This document shows positions 32,707-43,655 of a DNA stretch of 64,000 nt, in pieces. Each line of letters starts with the position of its first letter. The first letter of the stretch is position 1. A program made the position numbers and the translations under genes. A model generated the notes under the pieces. That model saw only the letters and a program-made list of their open reading frames with translations, made no database searches and was not told where the DNA came from. The stretch covers positions 274,090-338,089 of the forward strand of contig JAUTDP010000019.1 of the NCBI GenBank assembly GCA_033439795.1. Reading direction: 5' to 3'. The DNA comes from Sordaria brevicollis (lineage: Eukaryota > Ascomycota > Sordariomycetes > Sordariales > Sordariaceae).

Positions 32707-33182
32707 AATTTTTTGCTCCTACTATTCGTTGCCCAGGACACCTAGAGTGACGACCCACGCCACCTAGCATGATGAGGCTGCTGACCACAACCTTGGTAAG
32801 AACATCGGAGAGCCAGTAATAGTATCCTCTGATTAGTGCTCCCGTCGCCGGCCCCACCGCGACTCCCGTCACCTACCCGACGGCGCGCAGTATCGAAATC
32901 TTGCCCCACATTATTTTTTGCTCGTCACACAATCTCTCTCCTCCAAATTCTCCCCCATCCACAAACTTTCTCCCTCCCTCTCTCTCCTCTAGAACTTTTT
33001 CTCCTTCTTCCAATCCCTTGAAAACCTGCATTACGCGCGCATTTGACCAAGTCAAGCCTGCGCTCGACTATATCAGCGCACGCCCTCGATTTTACGCATT
33101 CTCAGTCACTTGTTGACTGTCCCGTCCTCCTTTGTTTTTTTTTTTCAGCGGATCAGTATCATTCCCTCGTGGTGCGAACCCC

Positions 33183-33275
33183 CTCGGGAAGCTATTGATT
33201 CCTCAGCTTCGTGTTGGAGAGTCCTTGGTTGCGCTCTTCGGAGTAATTGAATATCGGATCTTGGGTCTAGTAACA
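33183..33275 (+). repeat. Partial tandem copy of the 180-bp direct repeat
   Basis: Shares CCTCAGCTTCGTGTTGG, CTCTTCGGAGTA and TATCGGATCTTGGGT with the second half of the unit at 33285-33464, offset by 162 bp. Confidence 0.65.
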
Positions 33276-33284
33276 CCCCGTCGG

Positions 33285-33464
33285 GTTATTACTTGTGAAG
33301 TTGTGCCGATCTTCGATATATATCTTTGCGTGGTGCTGAAAGCCCTTGAGAAAATACTGACTCCTCAGCTTCGTGTTGGGGGGTCCTTTGCTTACGCTCT
33401 TCGGAGTACTTGAGTATCGGATTTTGGGTGTCTAAACGCACTGCGTGAGTATTATCGAAGTGAA
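33285..33464 (+). repeat. 180-bp direct repeat, copy 1, just upstream of the helicase gene
   Basis: Nearly identical to 38770-38946 in the same orientation, from TTACTTGTGAAG through CTCCTCAGCTTCGTGTTGGG to GAGTATTATCGAAGTGAA. It ends 131 bp before the helicase ATG, and a likely 5' leader intron (33503-33571) follows, so it may be promoter or leader sequence rather than a transposon end. Confidence 0.8.
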
Positions 33465-33595
33465 CCTAAACAAGGAGGCCGCGTTGCACGAATTTTTATC
33501 AAGTAAGCTATTACTATCCCGCCAACATCAAAGGCCTGCCCGCCTGCTAACCAGCCTAATCTGAATTCCAGCAATACAAGCAAATACCCTACACA

Positions 33596-36500
33596 ATGTC
33601 TGCACCTACAAATTCAACGCAGGCTAAGACGCTCAGCGCATGGCCCAGCGCTCACATCGCACAACACCTCCCAGCCATTATGTGCACATCCCCGGCTACT
33701 TTACAGGGCCCGTACATCGGCGGTTGCAAGGTACCTGGTAGTAAAGATGCGATCGTTGTCGATGAGAACCTCAGTAGCGATGTGCACGTAAGCCTTGAGA
33801 CCATCTACCCCCGGAATAAAACCAAATGGCAAGGTTTCACCTTGAGCTTCGCCTACGGGCCGCGACCGGATATTGAAGATGCTGGGTTTGGGGTTTGCTA
33901 TCGACCCACAGTCGACAATACCGACATGGCCCAACTCGAACTTAGTAGTCGGTATACTATTGTGGTAAGTTCTCATTCCCTCCATATGATGGATTTCCAT
34001 CACGTCCAACAAACTAAATCTCGCATTAGGCGAAGCTCCCTACCAATACGGACTTGTACACAATCAACAAGGAGGACTACACAGGCAACCACGAACTTCC
34101 CGAGAAGATCCGCAATCTCCCCGCAGTCACCAAAGTATCTGTTGTACTTGTCGATGGCTGTGAGCTCTCAGTCGAGGGTTTCGGGATGCCGTTCGCCAAT
34201 CCTGGCCATCCGAGCGAGGACTGGATTCATCACAACAAGCCGATTGTCGGCGACGTGGACCTCCTCAGTCTCCTCCGCAGCCGGGCCTTTACCTTCCTCA
34301 CTGCGAAGCCCAAGAAATCCGTCCAATTCGGGAACCTACAGCCATGGTCATTCCGCTACCCGTTTGCCTACCCATCCTCCAGACCGCAATCATTCGACAT
34401 TGAGTGGTTTGGTAATGAGATCGAGAGCAACAAGGTATGTGCATATGGTGTCCCCTCATATGCATATATACTAACTATTAGTGATTAGGGCGCGCAGTTC
34501 AGCCCCCTATACCGTTTCGATGACGACGAGCAGAGCGTCTGTTGTGATAGCCTGGCTCAGGTTATGGATATCTGGTACTTGCATAAGGCCGCCAGTGAAA
34601 TCAAGCAGACAAAGGTACACGCGTACTTCGTTTCGACCGGCTCGGAGGCGACTTCCTCTTCATATGCCATTATTCGTTTGACCGAGACGTTTCGCGAGCT
34701 GTACAAGTCACAGTGGCGCCGCCTGACCAAAGATGGTCGAGTTTCCATTCACCTTCTCGACGTCAACGGCGTTGATAGTCCCAATCCTCAAGGCAAACTT
34801 GTGCGGCGTCCATATACTATCCCCGTCCTGGATAGAAACAAGCACGCCTTTCAGGACCAGTTTGAGTGGGATATTGTCATTGAGGTGCGGCTGTCAGACG
34901 ACTACACAGATACTCTCAAAACCTTCGAAGGGCGTATACAGGCTGAAGAGGCATTCAAGGTTCGTTCCCATTGTGTACCAAGGTCCATGTAACGATTTAC
35001 TAACACTCTACCAGACAAACGCGGCGGGGTAGAATACCGTCACGGTCGATTTTAATGTCCACCTTGGCGACTTGCAGCGCAAGGTCGCTGCTGTCGAGGC
35101 TTTCCTACCTGGAAGCGACCCTTGCCCGTCCATCGAAGTTTTGGAAGACTGTCGCCCTGAGCTTGAGTTCCGTATGGCTCTCCATAGGAATTTGATGCGC
35201 GGTACAGGTCTGTACAGCACTCTGACCCAGGGGCCTTCTCGCCAATCTATTGTCCAAGCAATGGATGCCCTGGCGCTCGACGAGGCACGATTGCCCCGCT
35301 CTATTCCAAGCTTTGACTTTTTCGAGATCGATGATCCGGTCCTGAAAGATGCTATCCTAATGGAGACCCTCGCCCATGACAAGGCCAGAATGGAACGGTA
35401 CGGGAGCAATTGCCAGTACAACATCGCTTTGGTTGCCGCACCTGGTGGTACCGGGAAAACGACAGCCCTTAGCACCTTGACGCTGGGAGGCCTCAAAAGT
35501 TCGCGCGGCGGTAAGGTCTTTGGGTCGGGCCCTACGAATGCGGCTGTTACCAACTTCGCGTTGCGAGTCCACGAAAGGGCGTTTGCCGTTACCGAAAGGT
35601 GCAATAAGGCCACGCCTACGTCCAGTACTGCAACCCCTCGGTACCGTATTCCTCTCGTTGTGCGCGGCTACGGGCAAAAGTTCGAGGTTGCGGCTTTTGA
35701 CCACATCCTCAAGACGGGGGTCGCGGATGACACAGCACACAAGCCGTTAAATCCGGCCGATCCGCCTCGTTGGCGTCTGGCGCTGTCGCCGTCAAATTGG
35801 TTGCTGGCTGTCTTGGGGTCTAAGTTTCTCGAAGAAAATAAGGAGGCCGGCATCGTTAAGAATCTGCTTCCGGAACACGCCTCCGCCCTGCACGAGCTTA
35901 AGGATGAGATCGATAAGTTGTGCGTTAATGATACGGCGGTAGCTCGTATAGTACAGCGTATCCGTGGCGAACTGTCATGGGATGACTATCGCAGTGGGAC
36001 CTCGGTACCCCGTAACATCATACCGGGTTGGCTAGAACGGATTATCGGTATCGCGGATGTTGTTATGACAACCCCGGCCGCGGCACAAAAGCCGTGGTTC
36101 TCGAAGTCTTGGGCGACAGCCAAGATCATCGCCATAGACGAAGCAGGCTGCATGCATAAAGCCGACCTTTGTTCGATTTGGGGTAATACTTTGAGGCCGG
36201 CCATCCTTGCTGGGGACGTCAAGCAGCTCCCACCCGCAATGATGGAGCTTGGCAAGCAGGATGCGAATGACAACTTCCTCAACCGCTTTGGCAATTCAGG
36301 TCATATTTCAGCCCTGGCCTGGTTACAGGCTGCGGGGATCCCAACGTTTCGGCTGCTACAACAGCTGAGAATGTGCCAAGGCATGTTCGACCTGGCGAAC
36401 GAGCAGTTCTACAAGGACTACCCGAAAATGCGTTACGGGGATTGGTGCAAGGCGTCCAACGCTAGCCATGCCGTGGGTGTGGCTTTGGAAAAGTTTATCG

Positions 36501-37312
36501 CTGGCCTAAACCTCAGGCAGGCATTAACCCGGAGCCCGGAGGATAGCCTGTTGCCCGTATTTTGGCATATGCCAGGTACGAAGGTACAGCAAGTCGAAAC
36601 GTCGAAGCTTAACCGTATGCAAGTTAAGGGTGCCTTGGACTTGCTGTCCGACTTTGTCAAATCTTCCCCCGGCGTATCTCCAGAGGACTTTGTCGTTATC
36701 GCGGCCCAAGCCCCCAATGTCGAATACGGCAATAGGATTTTGAAATCCTACGTCGCACTCAAAGGCATGCCGCCGGTGCAGACGGCTGATTCCTTCCAAG
36801 GCCGGGAAGGTTCCATTGCGGTGGTGATTACCGGTACCAGAGAAAATCTCAGCGCTGGCTTTGTCTCCAATGCCAACCGGTTGAACGTGATGTTAACTCG
36901 TCATAAGTCGGGTCTTGTCGTCATCGGGGATAAAAACGTCACCGGCAAGCTTGAGGGTACAGCTAAGGAACTAGCCCGGCTGGATAAGCAAGCAATCAAA
37001 GGCAGGGCCCAGGCAAAGTACAACACGAGCGGGGAAGCGGTTTTCAGCAAGGTGAAACCTCTCCGGGAGGTGCTGAAGACGTTGCACAAGTGGGGGCGGA
37101 TATTCGAGATCGTCAAGGGGGAGGAGAAAAAGGCGGACAAGGAAGCGGAGATTGAAGCGGAGAAGGAGGATCAAGAGCTTGATGCGGAGGAGAGAAAGCT
37201 CGTAGAGGAGGCAAATGTCAGGGAAAAGGAATTGCGGGCTGTTGAAAACATTACCGAAAGTGAGGAATTGGAGATGTGGGGGGGTATGTACGATGATGAG
37301 GATGATGTCTAG
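33596..37312 (+). pseudogene. SF1 (UPF1/NAM7-like) helicase with in-frame TAG
   Basis: Four coding exons, 33596-33964, 34030-34434, 34489-34959 and 35015-37312, about 1,180 codons in one joined frame. A 69-nt intron (33503-33571, GTAAGC...CCAG) probably lies in the 5' leader. The N-terminal 400 residues match no domain I know. The helicase core follows: motif I APGGTGKTT, motif II IAIDEAGCM, motif III ILAGDVKQLPPAM, motif V TADSFQGREGSI and motif VI NRLNVMLTRHKSGLVVIGD; then a Lys/Glu-rich tail. The third intron (34960-35014) joins exon 4 in phase but TAG at 35030-35032 then stops translation 6 codons in. An alternative acceptor CAG at 35075-35077 would skip it. It may be a pseudogene, alternatively spliced, or edited at the RNA level. 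Paralog of the gene at 1-700. Confidence 0.8.
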
Positions 37313-37406
37313 TTTGGTTGCTGTAGGTAGTTTGCGGTTCGTTTCTTTCGTATGTCAAATAGATAAAAGGGATATTCCTCGCCGTCTTACTCATCATCGC
37401 GTATGA

Positions 37407-37625
37407 ACTCGAGGCATAGGACTTCCTGTTCAGACCTGGGCTGCTGTTCATGGTCTCTGGTTCGGTACGGGTCGTTCTGCACAGCGGTTGTACTCCATGA
37501 TCCACATCGGCAACGTGGATGCCATGCGCGAGAAGGCTTGCACCATGGCGATTAACCTGGACCATCTCCGCTTGGTTCCACGGGCACTTGAGTGCATGAT
37601 GCGGCCAGGACAGGAGGGATGTTGA
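37407..37625 (+). pseudogene. Coding-like fragment, family unknown
   Basis: 73 codons open between stops and lacking a start, with protein-like composition: it includes HGLWFGTGRSAQRLYSMIHI and MREKACTMAINLDHLRLVPR. It ends 12 bp before an inverted-repeat element, which may have truncated a gene. It could also be chance; no family is recognised. Confidence 0.35.
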
Positions 37626-37636
37626 GACACTCACTA

Positions 37637-38075
37637 AATTTAAGGGAAAATCTAGACACACACACGGCCAATTCTACACGCACACACGGCTCAAAACCTA
37701 AGACCGCCACAGCGCCTCCGGAAAAGGCGTTTAATAATTAAAAAGGTAGTACCTATAAGTAAATAAATTATATATTTCTTTCTAAACCTTTTTCCCTTTT
37801 AAAAAAACCTATAGTTTAGCCTTTTTTATTAGAAATTGCATTCGTAACGTCCTAGCTTACAACGTACTCGTCATCCTCCCCATATCCCTAAAAACAATTT
37901 ACTTTAAATATTTGAGAAGGGAAAAAGGGCCTAGGGAGGTTAATTCACTCAATTATATTATAGCGAAGATTTTCGTTTCTCGAAAATAGCCTTCGTTATT
38001 GAAAGTTTCTTCTTCAGAAATCTGGCGTGTGTGCGTGTAGAATTGACCGTGTGTGTGTCTAGAATTTCCCAAATT
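37637..38075. mobile_element. 439-bp non-autonomous inverted-repeat element
   Basis: Terminal inverted repeats of about 50 bp: left AATTTAAGGGAAAATCTAGA then a CA-rich run and CAATTCTACACGCACACAC; right the inverse. TA lies on both sides (37635-37636, 38076-38077). The interior is AT-rich, codes for nothing and has few CA/TG dinucleotides, which fits RIP inside the element. The GGGAAAATCTAGA terminal block is shared with the repeats at 32540-32706 and 39235-39404. Confidence 0.8.
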
Positions 38076-38769
38076 TAATGTCAACTCTTAAATAATTAAT
38101 AGTAAAAAGTATATCCAGAGGTGGACATTCTCTTGTTCTTTGTACCGAACACTTTTTATCTCAGTTCCGATTCAAAAGTAGTTCCTAATGCTCATCAAAC
38201 TCCGGCCGGGGCTCCCGATCAAGAAGTCCAATCCACCCCCGACCCGGCTCGAACAGAACCCCATATCTACGTATAGGGCCTGACGCACTTCCTTTTTGTT
38301 CATCTCAATCGAGACGTTCGGAATAGCGGAACCAGGTACTTTCGTGCGATGACAAAGGTGCCTCCTTCCCTCGGGCGCCCCTTCCGTCTTTCATCGCCAG
38401 AGCAGGATCAAAACAACTGCAAAACAACTGCGGGTGGCCAGAGACAATTGCTCCTTCCATCTCCAGAGGCACCCTTCTACATGACGGTAAAAAAACATGG
38501 GCGGCCACAATTGCAAGTCCTCGTCTCCTCGGGCGCTCCTTCCGGGTCAAGTCATCAAGGTATATCATAGCCAGGCCAAGCAACCACACTTGCTCCTTCC
38601 GTATCTTGGAGTTGCCGTAGATCGTGAAAAATCAAGATGGCGTCCAGCGACTCCAAGTTCTCGTCCTCTCGCATCTCTGTCTTTAGCATCGTCAGTGTCT
38701 CGTATCTCGTGATAATTACTACGTCCGTCGAGCGTGGTACTTATTTATCGTTACGCCACGAATGCGTCT

Positions 38770-38946
38770 GGTTGTTACTTGTGAAGCCGTGCGGATCTTC
38801 GATATACTTTGCGTGGTGCTGAAGCCCTTGAGAAAATACTGACTCCTCAGCTTCGTGTTGGGGGGTCCTTTGCTTGCGCTCTTCGGAGTACTTGAGTATC
38901 GGATCTTGGGCGTCTAAACGCACTGCGCGAGTATTATCGAAGTGAA
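38770..38946 (+). repeat. 180-bp direct repeat, copy 2, upstream of a broken gene
   Basis: About 95% identical by eye to 33285-33464. It ends 77 bp before an ATG at 39024 that opens a short basic frame. It lacks TG/CA ends and a primer-binding site, so it is not an LTR. Confidence 0.8.
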
Positions 38947-39023
38947 GCCGGATTCTCGACAATAATAGTAGCGTCATCATCATCATCCTCTTTCTTCCGG
39001 GCTTCCCCCTCCACCCAGTTACG

Positions 39024-40206
39024 ATGGTTACGACCCGTCAAAGTGCTCGGCGTTTGCCGAAGGTAGTAGCAAGTGGTACCAACAAGCAAGGTTTGTCTGC
39101 CAACCTCAAGATATCTCCACGACGCTCGCCAAAGACTCCCGTCTATTAGTGAAGCACCTTCCCATATACCAAGAGTAGAAGACTGACTGCTAGTCGAAAC
39201 TCAGATCAAGCAAGCTCTACCAGCTTTTCTGAAGGGAAAATCTAGAGCCACACACCCCGTTGTCTACAGAGACACACCCTCCCAAAACAAAAATAATAAT
39301 AATATTCCCAAAAGACTATTTTCCAAAGACAAAAAGGGTTTTATTACCTATAAAAAGGGCCTTCAATTTATTTTAATAGAGCTTCAACGCGTTTTAAAAC
39401 CTCTCTAATAGCCATTTCCTAAGTAAATCGAATTTGCAGCGCTAGAGTTGAGTCCTGCCCTTTCAGAGACACCTCCCTCCACAGAAGCAACAGCCCCAAG
39501 CAGCCTGGACTATGATAGTCTTGCCAACAACGAATTAGTGCTGGCGGAATAACGCCGCCAACCACAAAGAGAGGGCATCCGAAGTAAGGAAGCAATTGAG
39601 GCCTTTCCCTAGTTGCCAGCTTTGGACCCAATTCTGGGAGAAATCCAATTGCAAATTAGGAGCTCACCAGATATTGGCGCGAGTGGGACCGTTTCCCTTG
39701 ATTGATTGAAGTGTGCTTCTTTGTGCGCCTTGGAATGTCGGACCCAACCCAAGATGTGAGCTACACACAGATGGACACACGGGAGATTCCTCAGTTGCGG
39801 TCGCTGAGACCTGAGGAGATTGGCTTTGCATTGCTGGTAATGCGATCACGAAAAATAACACGGATGTCCTAGACACAATCCATAAGTCCGTCCTCGAATA
39901 TGCCGCTCACCTTCAAAGTCACTTTGATACACTCCGGGAACACTTTTGACTTTAATGCCACTTTCCTCAGTATAGCCATTCTTAAACAGTCATCATCTTC
40001 GGTAGAACATCTAGCCTACTGAGTCTGATATTTCTTCGACAGCAACTGCTTCAAAAGTGCAACCATACGAAGAGTCCACCACTTTTGCTTGGCTCGCAAA
40101 CTTCATTGTGTACACTCCGGAATCCTCACACCAGATTCATCATGGTACCGCAACACAGGTGGGAACACCTGAATTCGTGAAACTCGAACGAGAAAATCAG
40201 CGATAA
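39024..40206 (+). pseudogene. Multi-frame coding relic split by a repeat insertion
   Basis: Protein-like pieces follow one another in different frames: 39024-39149 (MVTTRQSARRLPKVVASGTN, 41 codons), 39427-39552 (ALELSPALSETPPSTEATAP, stop TAA), 39735-39872 (MSDPTQDVSYTQMDTREIPQ), about 39818-39949 (NTDVLDTIHKSVLEYAAHLQ) and 40015-40206 (EESTTFAWLANFIVYTPESS). The repeat at 39235-39404 lies between the first two. Frameshifts and stops suggest a decayed gene, though undetected introns could join some pieces. No family recognised. The 180-bp repeat precedes it, as it does the helicase gene. Confidence 0.4.
39235..39404 (-). repeat. 170-bp repeat, right arm of a large inverted pair
   Basis: Reverse complement of 32540-32706, from GGGAAAATCTAGAGCCACAC to GCGTTTTAAAACCTCT. 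Together the arms bracket the helicase gene, both direct repeats and the 439-bp element. Confidence 0.75.
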
Positions 40207-40463
40207 GGACACATCACCAGTGAGGAAGTACAACGAAGCATTAACGGCAAACTGAACAAATTGTGAAATCGTCTGCTGCAACTCAAACAGCTCATTTGAT
40301 AATTGATTGATTTTGATGACATCCCTCTTTATGAGAGGTAATAGAAAGTAAAAGACGACAAACATGATGGGGTATCTCTTGCGAAACTCCATTACGCCGA
40401 ACAGCACGGGGAAAGAAAAACAGACCAAGCGACAACAGAAATATCACCCGCCAACTCAATCAC

Positions 40464-42326
40464 TTAAGCGTCCTCCTCGTCGCTAACCAGCAAAGCGGCC
40501 TCGAGGCGCGCAATGCGCTCCTTAATCTCGGCCATCTCATCAGGGTGCTCCTGACTGTTGTTGAAGTTCTCGGCCTCGAGGTGGTCCAGACGCTCGTTAA
40601 TCTCAGCAATCTGGTTAGGGAGCTCTTGGGCCTCAAGAAGCTCAATGCGATCGATGAGCTCGGCCATCTCGTCAGGGTGCGCTTGGGCGTTCTCGAGCTT
40701 GGCTTCGAGGCGGGCAAGGCGATCCATGATCTTGGTCATCTCGTCAGGACGCACGTGGTCATTGTCGAGGTTCTTGGCCTCGAGGCGCGCAAGGCGATTG
40801 TCGATCTCGGCGATCTTGTCAGGGCGCTCTTGGGCCTCAAGGAGCGCAAGGCGATTGATAATCTCGGTCATCACGTCAGGGCGCTGCTCCTGGGCGTTGT
40901 CGCGGTTCATGGCCTCAAGGCGGCCCAGACGCTCGCTGATCTGGTTGAGCAGGCCCCTGAACTCGACCAGCTCAAAGATGGCCACCTCCAACTCCGCCTT
41001 GTTGGCCATGGCCTGCTTGATAGCAGCCCATTCGGCACGCAAAGAATGGAGACCGGCGCACAGCTCACTGACAGCCTGGATGGAGGAAAGCATGTGGGTG
41101 TCCTGTCGGAGCTCAAGGACGCTCAGGCGCTGAGCGAAATTTCCGAAAGGCCCGAGATTGTCGTCGAATTGAGCCTGGGCAGCATTGGCGACGTTGGCCG
41201 CCGCTGTGACATCCTGGCGGATGACGGCGAGCCTCTCCCTGACGCCATTGATTCTCTCGTCGAGCCTCTCCTTGACGCCATTGATACTCTGGTCGAGGCC
41301 CTGGATGTTCTCGTCGAGGCCACTGATGGTCTCGTTGATGCTGTCCCGGCTCTCGTTGAGGCCCCTGGTCAGGTCCTGGAGAGTCTCGTCCAGCTGCGTG
41401 ACCCTGGCAGCCAGGGGGCTGTTCTCGATGACTGCATGCAGGTCGATCTCCTGGACTCCGACGGAAAGCTGCTCAATCGCCTGTGAAAGAAAAAAAAGTC
41501 CAGTCAGCATGATGGAACACATACTGAGTAGACCACGTGAAAAGAAGACAAAGTCAAATGAAACCAGAATCCGTCCAGCTGTAATACTGCATCGCCAGAC
41601 CGGACCAAGATCTGTGAAGACGAGGGCCCTACTGCCGCCATTTCAGCCGCAAACAAAAGCTCCCCAGCCCGGCAATACGCTGACCAAGCGCAAGCCGCCG
41701 ACCAGCACGAATGAGAGACAAACGTGAGCCTGGTGATGCGCCATGGGACAACTCTGGGTTCAGTAAACAACATGAGAAGTTGTAGAGCTGAGGCCACGTG
41801 ACGTTTGGACGGACGACGTATCCGGGAAACTGCCCCATAGGACGCGGCCCCCAGGAGAGACTCCTTTTGCATTTTGAAAACTGGCTCCCCCGCGAACTTG
41901 AACCCGACCCAGGCGCTGAAAGTCCCAGGACGGCGGCGGGCATGTGGTCGAGTCTCGGTTTTACATCCCACGGCGGCTCGGCAGCATTACAAAAAAGACG
42001 ATGGCGTGTGACTGAAACAGAAACTGGGCTGGACAAGAAATGGACCTACTTGAGAAGTTGAGGCTGTGGCGCCGGTGCTGCTCTCGGCAGACTCGTGCTG
42101 AGCGGCCTGTCAAACACATCTGTCAGTTACTGCCTTGAGAAGCGCAGGTATTGTGGAATAGGATAGATCAAGGCAGATGTCGAGAACGTGCGATAAGAAG
42201 AAGATGATGATGCGATTGCGAGGTGAGGACTTGATGAAGTGGAGGATATTGTGGAAACCTTACTTGCTCTTCCTTCCTGGCGCGCTTCTTCGCGCGCTGG
42301 TTAGCGGTGGAGTCGTGGTTGACCAT
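40464..42326 (-). CDS. Long coiled-coil protein with internal repeats, function unknown
   Basis: Three exons on the minus strand: 42264-42326 (basic MVNHDSTANQRAKKRARKEE), 42050-42106 and 40464-41480, giving 378 residues. Introns are 157 nt and 569 nt; the latter is long for this genome. The N-terminus has a possible nuclear localisation signal (KKRARK). The rest is heptad-rich with runs such as LDENIQGLDQSINGVKERL. The C-terminal half is built from about five units of 25-32 residues of the form H/R-P-D-E-M-(A/T)-E-I-x-x-R-L-A-R-L-E-A, ending in an acidic SDEEDA. This suggests a rod-like oligomer. No family known to me. It faces the two-helix membrane gene across 1.3 kb. Confidence 0.78.
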
Positions 42327-43655
42327 GATTGCTGATGTTGACGGCAAAAAAATCTAAAAAATCTTTGTCTGGTATGAAGGTCGGTCGCTGTTGGTAAAAT
42401 CCGCGACGGCTTGATGTGGTTAGTCCAGAAGAAAATTTTTGAAAGGAAGAAATGCGGAGGGAGGGGAGATTTAAATACTCGACTGGAAGGGCTGATCTGG
42501 GGACCCACTCTGAATTACACTCGCAGCATCAGTAGAAGTGAATAACAGTAGGGCAAAAGCAATTCACAGATTAGGCTGCAGGTAAACAGTACGTTTCGAG
42601 ATGGGACGAACGTAGTTAAGTGGGTCGAGATGGATGTGTTTGTTTGCAAGCTGAAGGCAACGGCGAGGGTAGACGTTGGCGGTTCAATCACTCCTCCTGT
42701 TGCGCCGCGGGGCATCCGCGAAAGATACATCGAGGACGGCAAGACGAGCCAAGCCAAAGTACTTCATTTGCGCCCCAGTGGCCGGTTTTTAGTCAGAAAA
42801 ATAGCGGCTGATCCTCAAAAGAGAGCATTGCACGAGATAAGTTTCTTCTGCGCCTGATTTGGCTCGGAAATGGTCATAAGCTGGCCGTCAATCGGGTGTT
42901 GCAAAGGGGGGTGGAAGTACATCAGGCAAAGTTGGCGCAGGATGGGCAGTGGGCCAGCAACGGGCGGGAAAGTTGGGACGAAGAGTCGGGGCGGTTTGCA
43001 AACGGGACCGGTGAATATTGACTCGGGGCCCACCCAAAGTACCGCGCCGGCCACCCGGTGATGACAGCCACTCCGTTCGTTCTTCCGGTGAAGGGACTCT
43101 GGTGAAGGGAATTATGGAAGGAAGTGGAACAGTGGCGCCCGGTCTAGAACGCAGGTCAAGGTGGGTAGGTATGACGAAATAAGGTTGATATCCACCCCAC
43201 GAAGGTGTGAATATGTGACCACGAATGCAGAATTTGCGGACCGTATCAGTTGGTGAGGGTTGGGTTGATGGTGATGCTTGTTCTGCAAGGCCAGCTTTGA
43301 CTTGGAGGGTATATCCGTTTGGGTGGTAGTTAAAGTAACCTCTCGTCTGTCCTGTGCCACAACCGAATTACTCGTAAAGGGCATTAAGGTTCCATTTGCT
43401 GTGACCCCTAAAACTAGTATGACAACCACTGCCACTTTCAAGTGGTCCGTAATTCGAGTGAATGTTCGGATGAGGCAAATGGTACAATTCCACTGGGCAG
43501 TTGAATGTGTCGACGGCACCAGTCTCGCGTCAGGGTACCTCTAGCCGTACAAATATTTGCTCGTCCGTCTCCTTCCATCATTCTGTTTTCTGACACAAAC
43601 CCACAATCATCGGAGAGTGGGAAGAAAAGAAAAAACTCGAAACTTGTCACTCCAA
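42327..43655. promoter_or_regulatory. Divergent promoter region, coiled-coil gene / membrane gene
   Basis: 1.3 kb between outward-facing starts. No coding sequence supported; no specific site claimed. Confidence 0.45.

Larger units (their letters stand above)
32006..33595. other. Repeat-rich intergenic region upstream of the helicase gene
   Basis: Holds the synthetase promoter, a dispersed-repeat copy (32369-32491), one arm of an inverted repeat (32540-32706), a pyrimidine-rich tract (32935-33010) and the 180-bp direct repeat (33285-33464) with a partial tandem copy before it. No gene is supported. Confidence 0.6.
37313..39023. other. Intergenic with coding relic, inverted-repeat element and direct repeat copy 2
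   Basis: Between the helicase stop and the next relic lie a coding-like fragment (37407-37625), a 439-bp inverted-repeat element (37637-38075), about 700 bp with no recognised content, and the second direct repeat (38770-38946). Confidence 0.6.

Noticed and set aside
33285..38946. LTR retrotransposon with the 180-bp repeats as LTRs
   Set aside because: No TG...CA ends, no primer-binding site or polypurine tract, and the internal gene is a helicase with no reverse transcriptase or integrase.
40545..41486. 313-codon frame antisense to the coiled-coil gene
   Set aside because: Leu/Val-rich mirror of the coiled-coil coding repeats; no splice or start support.
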